DNA of 7,414 nucleotides, taken from NCBI GenBank assembly GCA_038211505.1, contig JBBQVO010000172.1, forward strand, positions 1-7,414. Reading direction: 5' to 3'. The DNA is from JBBQVO01 sp038211505. Its GTDB lineage: Bacteria > Chloroflexota > Dehalococcoidia > DSTF01 > JACRBR01. This document shows positions 1 through 5,942 of this stretch, piece after piece. How positions within the stretch are numbered: the stretch's first letter is position 1; each line of letters opens with the position of its first letter. The position numbers were made by a program, and so were the translations under genes. The notes under the pieces are model-generated. The model was not told the origin of the DNA, searched no databases, and saw only the letters and a list, made by a program, of their open reading frames with translations.

Positions 1-252
1 AGGCGCAGCGACACCGGACGGCAGCAGCACGTCCACGCCGAACGGCTTCGACGTCAGATCGCGGATGCGGCGCACCTGGCGCTCGATCTCATCCGCCGGC
101 ATCGATGCCGCGCCGACGATGCCAAGGCCGCCCGCCTCGGAGATCGCCGCGACGAGCTCGGCCGTCGCGACGCCGCCCATGCCGGCGAGGATCACGGGAT
201 ACTCGATATCGAGGATGTCGCACAGCCGCGTGCGCAGCACTGGACGGCTCAT
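1..252 (-). CDS. Nitronate monooxygenase (2-nitropropane dioxygenase family), N-terminal part only
   Basis: This is the first 84 residues of an FMN-dependent TIM-barrel enzyme; the rest lies beyond the left edge. Family members oxidise alkyl nitronates to carbonyl compounds and nitrite, and some related proteins are enoyl reductases. Visible family marks are the first barrel strand PVILAGMGGVA (residues 19-29), the helix and glycine turn SEAGGLGIVGAAS (38-50), and the strand KPFGVDVLLP (69-78). The ATG at 252 is preceded by GGAGGT (258-263) with a 5-nt spacer, so the start is well supported. It lies 101 bp downstream of the small helical gene on the same strand and may have its own promoter (291-319). 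The family is clear from the N-terminus. The exact substrate, and whether the gene is intact, cannot be judged here. Confidence 0.88.
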   Translation of the reverse strand, partial: MSRPVLRTRLCDILDIEYPVILAGMGGVATAELVAAISEAGGLGIVGAASMPADEIERQVRRIRDLTSKPFGVDVLLPSGVAAP

Positions 253-290
253 CGGCCACCTCCAATTGCACCTGACGTAATGGTGAGGCG

Positions 291-319
291 AGTCTATCGC
301 CGGTGCCAAGGGCGGGCAA
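291..319 (-). promoter_or_regulatory. Possible sigma-70-type promoter for the nitronate monooxygenase gene
   Basis: Read on the minus strand, TTGCCC (319-314) is followed by exactly 17 nt and then TAGACT (296-291). Each hexamer matches the TTGACA/TATAAT consensus at four of six positions. Transcription would start about 35 nt before the ATG at 252, leaving a short leader that contains the strong GGAGGT site. It sits in the gap after the upstream gene's stop. Short motifs like this arise by chance, so this is a suggestion only. Confidence 0.3.
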
Positions 320-353
320 GAACGAGGCTTGCGAGCGGGGCGAATCGGCTTCG

Positions 354-830
354 CTATCCCGCGCTCAAGATCGGCACGATACGCTTTCGCGCGTCGGCGG
401 CAAGCCAATCGTACATCCGCGTTCGGACGTCGCGCAGCGCCATCAGCGCCGCATCGTCCGCCGCCGGCTCGATCAGCGACGCCATGCCGCCGATCGCGGC
501 ACGCAACGCGTCGTGCTCGGCGCGCAGCGCCGAGAGTCGCAACGACGTGGTCGCCGCCGGCAGCGCCGCGATCGCCGCGCGTGCGGCGCGCGCGTCGTCC
601 CGATCGATCGCGGCCAGAGCGGCATCGGCGTCGGCGAGCATCGATCGCAGCTCGGCGTTCGCTTCGAGTAGATCCGGCACGGCGGTGTCGTAGTCGCGCT
701 GCACGATGCCGAAGAGCAGCATCGAGAACCCGAACTGCGCCTGCCCATACGACGTCTTCAGCTCAGGTGCGAAATGCGTGACGACGCCCGTCTGCAGCGC
801 TCGCAGCACCTCATCGGGATACGGCCTCAT
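354..830 (-). CDS. Small all-helical protein of unknown function, translationally coupled to the APH-fold kinase
   Basis: The product is 158 residues and I do not recognise it with confidence. It looks entirely alpha-helical. An amphipathic N-terminal part (1-50, with a hydrophobic patch FGFSMLLFGIV at 33-43) is followed by long Ala/Arg/Asp/Glu-rich helices (about 55-120) and a C-terminal helix ending near IVPIL (151-155). There is no signal peptide, cysteine or obvious catalytic motif. Its ATG overlaps the kinase stop codon as ATGA (830-827). A GGAG sits 8 nt upstream inside the kinase gene, so translational coupling is likely. Small helical proteins encoded beside ACAD10/11-like kinases are known (the DUF6285 type is one), and this may be a distant example, but that is a guess from context. 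A role as partner or regulator of the kinase is inferred from the coupling alone. Confidence 0.8.
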   Translation of the reverse strand: MRPYPDEVLRALQTGVVTHFAPELKTSYGQAQFGFSMLLFGIVQRDYDTAVPDLLEANAELRSMLADADAALAAIDRDDARAARAAIAALPAATTSLRLSALRAEHDALRAAIGGMASLIEPAADDAALMALRDVRTRMYDWLAADARKRIVPILSAG

Positions 831-1831
831 GCGATCAGCTCCAGCAGTTCCACCTCGAGGCCGGGGTTGATGAACGCGGTCACGGCCAGCAGCAGATCCG
901 GCGTCTTCCCCTGCACGATCGACTTCGTGCCGGTGATGAAGATGATCGCGAACTTCACGTTCGAGAACACCTCCCAGAACTTCAACGCCGCCGCATCGAC
1001 CTTGACGCCGCCCGCGCCCTCATACATCTTCACAAACTCATCGCGCGTCGATAGCCCGCCGACCCGCTGATCGTTCGCCCAGCGCCACGACTTGATCATC
1101 AGCCAGCCGAGATCTTCGATCGGGTCGCCGGCGTGCGCCATCTCCCAATCGAGAATGCCGGTGATGCCGGACTGATCGTAAAGAAAGTTGCCGGTGCGAT
1201 AGTCGCCGTGCACGAGCGCAAGACGATCGGGCGGCGGCGGCAGGTGGCGCTTCAACCAGCTGAACGCGAATTCGAGCACCGGCTGCGCCTCCAGCGTGTC
1301 CTGCCGCATCGTCCGCTCCCACTTCTCGACTTCATGCAGCGCCGCCGCAGCGACCGATGTCGGACGTTCGAGCGCGGGCACGCGATCGATATCGAACGCG
1401 TGGAGGCGCGCGAGAATCTCCGCCTTCTGCCGCGCGACGACCGGCCGTACGTCGGCGAACTGCGGCGACGTGACGAGCGTGCGCGCATCCGTCGCGCCGG
1501 GCAGCCGGCTCATGATGAAGAAGGGACGTTCGAGCGCCCCGCCGTCACGCTCGATCCAGTGCACCTGCGGCACCGGTATGCCGCTGCCGGCGAGCGCCGT
1601 ATACAGCTCGAACTCGAGATCGTTGTTGCTTTCGAGCAGGCTCGCCGTCGGATCACGCCGCGCGATGAAGCTCCGCTCGACCGCCGTGCCGCCGCCTTCG
1701 ATCCACCGCGCGTCGAACGACCACGTCTCGCGCGACGCCCCGCCCGGAATCCGCGCGACGTTCGACACCGACACGTCCATCGCATCCGGCATCCGCGCCC
1801 GAAGATACGCCACCAGCTGCTCTTCCCGCAT
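827..1831 (-). CDS. Aminoglycoside-phosphotransferase-fold kinase, ACAD10/11 N-terminal-like
   Basis: This 334-residue protein belongs to the APH/choline-kinase fold. The catalytic loop is HGDYRTGNF (208-216) with base Asp210 and metal ligand Asn215. The DFG-equivalent is ILDWEMAHAGDP (226-237) with Asp228. The N-lobe carries a glycine-rich turn near IPGGASRET (28-36) and a hinge-like FIMSRLPG (105-112). The wording of the loop and the LDWE..GDP..DLGW block is typical of the ACAD10/ACAD11 kinase-like group rather than drug-resistance enzymes. In animals that domain phosphorylates 4-hydroxyacyl-CoAs during hydroxy-acid breakdown, so an acyl-CoA or other small hydroxylated substrate is a reasonable inference. 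An in-frame TAG four codons upstream fixes the ATG at 1831. No Shine-Dalgarno is visible, but TAGATT sits 6 nt before the start. Its stop overlaps the next gene's start. It is unlikely to be an antibiotic-resistance gene. Confidence 0.9.
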   Translation of the reverse strand: MREEQLVAYLRARMPDAMDVSVSNVARIPGGASRETWSFDARWIEGGGTAVERSFIARRDPTASLLESNNDLEFELYTALAGSGIPVPQVHWIERDGGALERPFFIMSRLPGATDARTLVTSPQFADVRPVVARQKAEILARLHAFDIDRVPALERPTSVAAAALHEVEKWERTMRQDTLEAQPVLEFAFSWLKRHLPPPPDRLALVHGDYRTGNFLYDQSGITGILDWEMAHAGDPIEDLGWLMIKSWRWANDQRVGGLSTRDEFVKMYEGAGGVKVDAAALKFWEVFSNVKFAIIFITGTKSIVQGKTPDLLLAVTAFINPGLEVELLELIA

Positions 1832-1837
1832 CGCGAC

Positions 1838-1843
1838 AATCTA
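1838..1843 (-). promoter_or_regulatory. TANNNT-type -10 candidate 6 nt before the kinase ATG
   Basis: On the minus strand TAGATT is followed by GTCGCG and then the ATG at 1831. The gene lacks a Shine-Dalgarno, and a -10 box this close to the start is the arrangement seen for leaderless mRNAs. No good -35 hexamer lies 16-18 nt upstream. The same spacing recurs before the CorA gene. Confidence 0.22.
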
Positions 1844-1919
1844 TCGTCGAAACGCCGTTCGGAGTAGCGAGACGCGCCGCCGTCCTTGGGCAACAACTAT
1901 GCGCACACAACGCACAACA

Positions 1920-2048
1920 ATTGTCATTCTGAGCGAAGCGAAGAATCTCTCCGTAGAAATCTCCGAGGATCGTTCGCGTCCGACGGCATTCGGGGACTGC
2001 ATTGTCGTCGTGTCCGAAGAGATTCTTCGTTTCGCTCATAGTGACAAT
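1920..2048. repeat. Inverted-repeat (MITE/REP-like) element, copy 1
   Basis: The left arm (1920-1950) begins ATTGTCATTCTGAGCG and runs into AAGAATCTCT. The right arm (2018-2048) is its reverse complement with 28 of 31 positions matching. The arms enclose 67 bp. The arm sequence belongs to a dispersed repeat seen in many GC-rich environmental bacteria, often betrayed by spurious peptides such as HSERSEESL. It encodes no protein and would fold as a long hairpin on either strand. A second element of almost the same size lies at 3094-3223. No target-site duplication is obvious. Whether it is mobile, a transcript-end hairpin or both cannot be told from sequence alone. Confidence 0.85.
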
Positions 2049-2125
2049 ACTCTTGCTGTGGTTCTGCGTAGCGAATTGGGCATCCGCCGGAGATTGCAAG
2101 ACCAAGACGGCGCACCCGCCGCCAC

Positions 2126-3016
2126 TCACAGCCCCAGCACCGCCGCCGCATTCCCCCCGCAAACAGCCGCCAGCTCCGCATCCGACAACCCGGCCGCGCG
2201 CGTGCGTGCGAGCGCTTGCGCCTGCGACGTGAGCGGGTAATCGCTCGCCCACAAGATCTTCTCCACACCGATCGCGTCGATCACGAGACGATAGATCTGC
2301 GGATCATAAAGCAGATGGCTCGCGGCCGTGTCGACGTACACGTTGTCCATCGCGTCGCGCACCTCCGGCATCAGCGCATAAAACGGCAGCCCGCCGCCCC
2401 AATGCGCGGCGATGATCGTGACGCCGGACGCCGCCTTCGCGAACGCGTACAGCGCGCCGAGCGATAGCCCCTCCTTCCCGGCGTAGGCGTGACCGACAGG
2501 CTCGCTGGCGTGGACGAGGATCGGCAGGTCGAAGGCGGCCGCCGCCCACATCAGCAGATCGGCTTCATCGCTGTTCGCCAGGTTGTAGCCGCTCTGATCG
2601 GGCCGCAGCTCGCCGATGCCGCGCGCGCCGGCGATCGACAGCGCGCGCAACTTGGATCGCACGTCGTTGCGCATCGTCGACGGCGCCTCCTCCGTGTCGG
2701 CTCGGCCGTGCGCGCCCGCATCCGGCGGAAAGTGCACCGACACGAACGGGATCAGCCGCCCGCCCGATCGAGCAGCGACGTCGAGGAGGTACTCGTTCGT
2801 CTCATCGACGAGCGACTCCTCGTGCCAGGCGAAGTTCACGATCACGCTGCGGTCGATCCCGGCGGCGTCCATCGACGCCAGCAGCTCCTCCGCCGTCGCC
2901 ATCTTCGCCGAAGCATCGCCATAGATTTCTGCAAACGCCGCCTCGCCCGCCATCAGCGCGTCGCGACGATCGCGGACAGCAGGCGGGAAGACGTGCGTGT
3001 GGCTATCGATGATCAT
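2126..3016 (-). CDS. Metal-dependent amidohydrolase (Amidohydrolase_2 family, TIM barrel)
   Basis: The 296-residue product has the architecture of ACMSD-like amidohydrolases, which hydrolyse or decarboxylate small carboxylated compounds on a Zn-type centre. Visible marks are the N-terminal metal pair HTH (His6, His8), GIGELRP with Glu136, LVHASEP with His169, AAHWGGG with His205 and WASDYP with the catalytic Asp259. The length is normal and the barrel looks complete, ending with the usual small helix and NAAAVLGL. The start ATG (3016) is fixed by an in-frame TAG four codons upstream. No ribosome-binding site is seen, because the leader is a short TTGG-rich repeat. The gene stands alone, with gaps of 266 and 294 bp that each hold an inverted-repeat element. 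The substrate cannot be predicted. Confidence 0.9.
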   Translation of the reverse strand: MIIDSHTHVFPPAVRDRRDALMAGEAAFAEIYGDASAKMATAEELLASMDAAGIDRSVIVNFAWHEESLVDETNEYLLDVAARSGGRLIPFVSVHFPPDAGAHGRADTEEAPSTMRNDVRSKLRALSIAGARGIGELRPDQSGYNLANSDEADLLMWAAAAFDLPILVHASEPVGHAYAGKEGLSLGALYAFAKAASGVTIIAAHWGGGLPFYALMPEVRDAMDNVYVDTAASHLLYDPQIYRLVIDAIGVEKILWASDYPLTSQAQALARTRAAGLSDAELAAVCGGNAAAVLGL

Positions 3017-3021
3017 GGCTG

Positions 3022-3039
3022 TTGGCTATTGGCGATTGG
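3022..3039. repeat. Short TTGG-type tandem motif in the amidohydrolase leader
   Basis: The plus strand reads TTGGCTATTGGCGATTGG, an imperfect repetition of an ATTGGC-type unit. It ends six bases from the amidohydrolase start codon and occupies the place where a Shine-Dalgarno should be. Similar TTGGCTATTGG strings occur as dispersed intergenic repeats in other bacteria. Its role here is unknown. Confidence 0.4.
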
Positions 3040-3074
3040 TGTTCGTCACTGGTGCTTGCGGGTGTATATCGACC

Positions 3075-3090
3075 GTCATTCTGAGCGCAG
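3075..3090. repeat. Tandem partial copy of the inverted-repeat arm
   Basis: GTCATTCTGAGCGCAG at 3075-3090 is repeated exactly at 3096-3111, 21 bp further on, as the outer end of the complete left arm. The first copy breaks off after this stretch. It looks like a truncated older arm, or a duplication of the element's end. Confidence 0.8.
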
Positions 3091-3093
3091 TGC

Positions 3094-3223
3094 CTGTCAT
3101 TCTGAGCGCAGCGAAGAATCTCTCCGGATACAAGACTGAAGCAACACGCGGATCCGACTGTGGGCGTAGTACTGCTAGCGTTTGTGACATCGGAGAGATT
3201 CTTCGCTGCGCTCAGAATGACAG
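3094..3223. repeat. Inverted-repeat (MITE/REP-like) element, copy 2, perfect 33-bp arms
   Basis: The left arm (3094-3126) starts CTGTCATTCTGAGCGCAGCG and ends AATCTCTCCG. The right arm (3191-3223) is its exact reverse complement over all 33 bases. The 64-bp interior (3127-3190) shares short blocks with copy 1: TCCGAC and ACTGC, spaced 18 nt apart here and 17 in copy 1. The total length is 130 bp against 129 for copy 1. It lies just downstream of the phosphohexomutase stop codon, where a transcript would fold into a very stable hairpin, but no T tract follows. Confidence 0.9.
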
Positions 3224-3246
3224 TTGATGGATCCCCCCACACTCCT

Positions 3247-3264
3247 CTTCGTGTCCTTCGTGGT
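3247..3264. repeat. 9-bp tandem pair CTTCGTGTC/CTTCGTGGT
   Basis: Two adjacent 9-mers differ at two positions and are followed by TAATCAC. Strings of the form TTCGTGTCCTTCGTGG are a recurring short intergenic repeat in diverse bacterial genomes. The pair sits 19 bp beyond the phosphohexomutase stop codon. No function is evident. Confidence 0.4.
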
Positions 3265-3282
3265 TAATCACGTGCGCGCCGC

Positions 3283-4728
3283 CTATACGCCGACGAGCTC
3301 GCGCCCCGCGTCAAGCACTTTCTGCACGAGTGATTGATCGCCGACGACTTCGGTGTAGATGCGCACCAACGGCTCGGTGCCGCTGAAGCGCAGTAGCAGC
3401 CAGCCCTTGCCGTCGAGACGGAAGCGAAAGCCGTCGGTGGTGTCGCGCGATGTCACCTTGATGCCGGCGATCGTGTCGGGGCGCGCGTCCTCAGCGCGCT
3501 TCCATACCTTCGCGCGATCTTCTTCGCGCAGCGCCACATCGAGACGATCGTAATAGTGCGGCCCCACCTTCTCATACAACTCGGCGAGCAGCTCGCTCGG
3601 CCGCTTGCCGGTGCGCGCGACGAAGTCGAGCATGTAGAGGCCGGCGAGAATGCCGTCGCGCTCCGGCACGTGGCCGCGGAAGCCGTAACCGCCGCTCTCC
3701 TCGCCGCCGATCAGCGCGTCTTCCGCCATCATCTTCGGGCCGAGGAATTTGAAGCCGACCTGCGTCTCGTGCACCGGCACGCCGTAGATCTCGCCCAGCT
3801 TCTCGACCATCTGCGTCGTCGTCACCGACTTCACGATTGCGCCACGCTCGCCGCGCGCTTCCAGCAGGTAGTACGTCAGCAGCGCGAACACCTGCAGCTG
3901 GTTGATGAAGACGCCGTTCTCGTCAGCGATGCCGACGCGATCGGCGTCGCCGTCCGTGGCGATGCCGATGTCGTAACCACCGCCGCGCATCGACGATTCC
4001 ATCTCGGTGAGATTGCGCCCGATGGGCTCCGGTGCATGCATGCCGGGGAAGATCGGATTGCGGAAGCCATGCAGCTCCGTCACCTGCGTCGAGCCGCCAT
4101 CGAGCAGTGCGCCGAAGTAGCCGGCGCCCGTGCCGTACATCGCGTCGTAGCAGACGCGCAGCCCGGCTGACTTCAGGCTGTCGAGATCGATCAACCGCGC
4201 CAGCTGCGCGAGATACGGCGCGCGCGGATCGAAGTCTTCGACCATGCCCGAAGCTCGCGCCTCAGCGATCGGCGTCGTCGCGATCACGCGCCCGACGATA
4301 TCGGGCAGCGGCTCCTCGAGCTGTGCGACGATCTCCGGCGCGGCGCTGCCGCCGTACTCCGGCTTGTACTTGAAGCCGTTCCACTGCCACGGATTGTGGC
4401 TCGCCGTGATCACAACGCCACCGCCCGCCTTACGATCGATGATCGAGAAGCTGACGACGGGCGTTGGACAGAGCACGCTCGTCAGCGCCACCTTGATCCC
4501 CGCCGCGGCGACGACTTCGGCGACCGCTTCCGCGAAGTTCTCCGACGCATACCGCGCGTCGTAGCCGACGATCAGCCCGCGGTCGGCGAGGTTGTGTTTC
4601 TTCAGATATAGCGCGACGCTGGCGGCGCAGGCACGCACGTTATCGAAGGTGTAGTCCTCGCCGATGACGGCGCGCCATCCGTCGGTGCCGAACTTGATGA
4701 AGGTCGGCGGGCGCATCTCGTTGGGCAT
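3283..4728 (-). CDS. Phosphoglucomutase/phosphomannomutase family protein
   Basis: This 481-residue alpha-D-phosphohexomutase interconverts hexose 1- and 6-phosphates through a phosphoserine. All four signature loops are intact: TASHNP with phospho-acceptor Ser110 (108-113), the Mg-binding DGDADR (259-264), the sugar-specificity loop GEESGG (342-347) and the phosphate-binding RFSGTEP (447-453). The N-terminal IKFGTDGWRAVIGED and the length fit the glucose/mannose mutase branch rather than the shorter GlmM enzymes. The frame stays open to 4827, but the added 33 residues look like non-coding DNA. The ATG at 4728 has GGAGGA (4738-4743) 9 nt upstream. It follows the MoxR-type gene by 146 bp on the same strand. 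The product would feed cell-envelope polysaccharide or glycogen precursors in the cytoplasm. Glucose versus mannose preference cannot be read with certainty. Confidence 0.95.
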   Translation of the reverse strand: MPNEMRPPTFIKFGTDGWRAVIGEDYTFDNVRACAASVALYLKKHNLADRGLIVGYDARYASENFAEAVAEVVAAAGIKVALTSVLCPTPVVSFSIIDRKAGGGVVITASHNPWQWNGFKYKPEYGGSAAPEIVAQLEEPLPDIVGRVIATTPIAEARASGMVEDFDPRAPYLAQLARLIDLDSLKSAGLRVCYDAMYGTGAGYFGALLDGGSTQVTELHGFRNPIFPGMHAPEPIGRNLTEMESSMRGGGYDIGIATDGDADRVGIADENGVFINQLQVFALLTYYLLEARGERGAIVKSVTTTQMVEKLGEIYGVPVHETQVGFKFLGPKMMAEDALIGGEESGGYGFRGHVPERDGILAGLYMLDFVARTGKRPSELLAELYEKVGPHYYDRLDVALREEDRAKVWKRAEDARPDTIAGIKVTSRDTTDGFRFRLDGKGWLLLRFSGTEPLVRIYTEVVGDQSLVQKVLDAGRELVGV

Positions 4729-4737
4729 CAGGGCTGA

Positions 4738-4743
4738 TCCTCC
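4738..4743 (-). promoter_or_regulatory. Ribosome-binding site that fixes the phosphohexomutase start
   Basis: GGAGGA on the minus strand lies 9 nt before the ATG at 4728. The upstream in-frame ATG at 4827 lacks conserved coding sequence after it, so this site decides in favour of the shorter protein. Confidence 0.7.
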
Positions 4744-4802
4744 ACGCGCCTTCGCGCTCACGTCAACAGGCAGCGGACACGTTCGCAAGAGTGCCGCGCG
4801 CC

Positions 4803-4822
4803 GCCCGTAAGGGCAATCGCCC
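4803..4822. other. Two mutually exclusive 4-bp hairpins in the phosphohexomutase leader
   Basis: The sequence GCCC-gtaa-GGGC-aatc-GCCC lets the middle GGGC pair with either neighbour, on both strands. Nearby, TGGGGT (4840-4845) and ACCCCA (4855-4860) form a further stem. These lie in the 146-bp gap between the MoxR-type and mutase genes. No T tract or known riboswitch consensus is seen, so this may only be GC-rich sequence folding on itself. Confidence 0.25.
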
Positions 4823-4874
4823 AGCACCCTCTGAGTCGCTGGGGTTACCCCGACACCCCAATACGTCGCCGACG

Positions 4875-5852
4875 TTACCCCGCGACTGGCACGGCGATCT
4901 CGTCGAGGATCTCGCGCACCAGCGATTCGGCGTCGCGGCCGCGGAGGCGCGACTGCGAGCTCAGCATCAGCCGGTGCGCGAGCACGTTCGGCGCGAGATG
5001 CTTGACGTCGTCCGGCAGCACGTATTCGCGGCCGCGGATCGCCGCCAGCGCGCGCGCCGCACGAAACAGCGCCAACGTCGCGCGCGGGCTCGCGCCCAGC
5101 TCGACGGCCGCGTGCGCGCGCGTCGCCGCGATGATCCGCACGATGTAGTCGCGCAGTGATGCGTCAACGCGGACGGACGGCAGCGTCGCGCTCAGCCGCA
5201 CCAACTCGCCTGCATCGATCACCGGCCGTAGATGGTCGAGCGGATTCTCCGCTTCGAAGCGCAACAGGATCTCGTCTTCCTGCGAAGCGTCGGGATAGCC
5301 CATGCGGACGCGCAGCAGGAAGCGATCGAGCTGCGCCTCCGGCAGCGGGAACGTGCCTTCGAGTTCGATCGGGTTTTGCGTCGCCAGCACCAGGAACGGC
5401 GATGGCAGCGGCGTCGTCACGCCGTCGATCGTCAGCTGATGCTCCTCCATCGCTTCGAGGAGTGCGCTCTGCGTGCGCGGCGTCGCGCGATTGATCTCGT
5501 CGGCGAGCACGATGTTGGCGATCAGCGGCCCGGCGCGGAAGTCGAACTCGCCCGACTTCTGGTTGAAGAAGTTGATGCCGGTGACGTCGGACGGCATCAG
5601 ATCCGGCGTGAACTGGATGCGTTTGAAGTTGCAGCCGACGGACTTCGCGAGCGCCTTCGCCAGCATCGTCTTGCCGATGCCCGGCACGTCCTCGATCAGC
5701 ACGTGACCATCGCAGAGCATGGCGACGAGCGCCATCTCGACGACATCATCGCGGCCGACGATCACGCGGCCGACGTTCTCGCGCACGCGCGTCGCCGCCG
5801 CCGCGATGGCCGTCGCCGCGGCCGTGCGATGCGCTGCTTCGTCGATCGCCAA
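4875..5852 (-). CDS. MoxR-family AAA+ ATPase
   Basis: The 325-residue protein is a complete MoxR-type AAA+ ATPase. These enzymes are thought to act as chaperones that insert cofactors or assemble protein complexes, often with VWA-domain partners. It shows VGRDDVVEMAL (32-42), Walker A PGIGKT (57-62), Walker B IVLADEINRA (114-123), sensor 1 ATQNP (157-161), an arginine-finger region PEAQLDRF (171-178), and a sensor-2 Arg257 in GASPRATLAL, followed by the C-terminal lid. The start codon is TTG. Upstream there is only an in-frame TAA 11 codons away with no ATG or GTG between, and GGAGGAG stands 6 nt before the TTG. MoxR genes usually precede DUF58 and transglutaminase or VWA genes; here the next gene on the strand is a sugar-phosphate mutase, so the client is not evident. 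Confidence 0.95.
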   Translation of the reverse strand: MAIDEAAHRTAAATAIAAAATRVRENVGRVIVGRDDVVEMALVAMLCDGHVLIEDVPGIGKTMLAKALAKSVGCNFKRIQFTPDLMPSDVTGINFFNQKSGEFDFRAGPLIANIVLADEINRATPRTQSALLEAMEEHQLTIDGVTTPLPSPFLVLATQNPIELEGTFPLPEAQLDRFLLRVRMGYPDASQEDEILLRFEAENPLDHLRPVIDAGELVRLSATLPSVRVDASLRDYIVRIIAATRAHAAVELGASPRATLALFRAARALAAIRGREYVLPDDVKHLAPNVLAHRLMLSSQSRLRGRDAESLVREILDEIAVPVAG

Positions 5853-5942
5853 CCGCCGCTCCTCCGCCGTCCGCGCATCGCGTTACATTCGTCGTCTGGT
5901 ACGGAGCGGCGATCGCAGGATAGCATGGCTCTGAGAGCACAC
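5853..5942. promoter_or_regulatory. Divergent intergenic region between the MoxR-type and VOC genes
   Basis: These 90 bp separate two genes transcribed away from each other, so promoters for both should lie here or overlap the coding ends. I see no pair of hexamers with good spacing in either direction. The minus-strand ribosome-binding site is included (5859-5865), as is a palindromic GCGATCGC near 5908-5915. Confidence 0.4.
5859..5865 (-). promoter_or_regulatory. Ribosome-binding site supporting the TTG start of the MoxR-type gene
   Basis: GGAGGAG on the minus strand lies 6 nt before TTG at 5852-5850. It decides the start, because no ATG or GTG occurs in frame between this codon and the upstream stop. 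Confidence 0.75.

Larger units (their letters stand above)
1832..2125. other. 294-bp non-coding gap between amidohydrolase and kinase genes
   Basis: No credible gene is present on either strand; open frames here are translations of the repeat or read-through of neighbouring genes. The centre is filled by the inverted-repeat element at 1920-2048. The left part (1832-1919) is the leader of the kinase gene. The right part (2049-2125) follows the amidohydrolase stop codon and shows no terminator with a T tract. Confidence 0.75.
3017..3282. other. 266-bp repeat-filled gap between phosphohexomutase and amidohydrolase
   Basis: No credible gene lies here. The gap holds a TTGGCTATTGGCGATTGG motif (3022-3039), a partial repeat arm (3075-3090), a complete inverted-repeat element (3094-3223) and a CTTCGTGTC/CTTCGTGGT tandem pair (3247-3264). 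Short open frames across it include the repeat-derived peptide HSERSEESL and are artefacts. Confidence 0.75.

Noticed and set aside
827..1831. Aminoglycoside resistance gene
   Set aside because: The APH fold is present, but the catalytic-loop wording and coupling to a small helical protein fit the ACAD10/11-like group instead. Nothing suggests a resistance cassette.
1920..2048. CRISPR repeat or rho-independent terminator
   Set aside because: There are only two arms in inverted orientation, no regular spacers, and no T tract follows the hairpin.
1133..2240. Long plus-strand open frames across the kinase gene
   Set aside because: They mirror the kinase coding strand and read into the repeat gap, and no motif was found in them.
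2489..3242. Short open frames containing HSERSEESL or similar peptides
   Set aside because: These are translations of the inverted-repeat arm, a well-known source of spurious protein predictions.
4729..4827. A 33-residue N-terminal extension of the phosphohexomutase
   Set aside because: The added sequence has no family similarity, while the ATG at 4728 has GGAGGA at a good distance and leads straight into the conserved FGTDGWR region.
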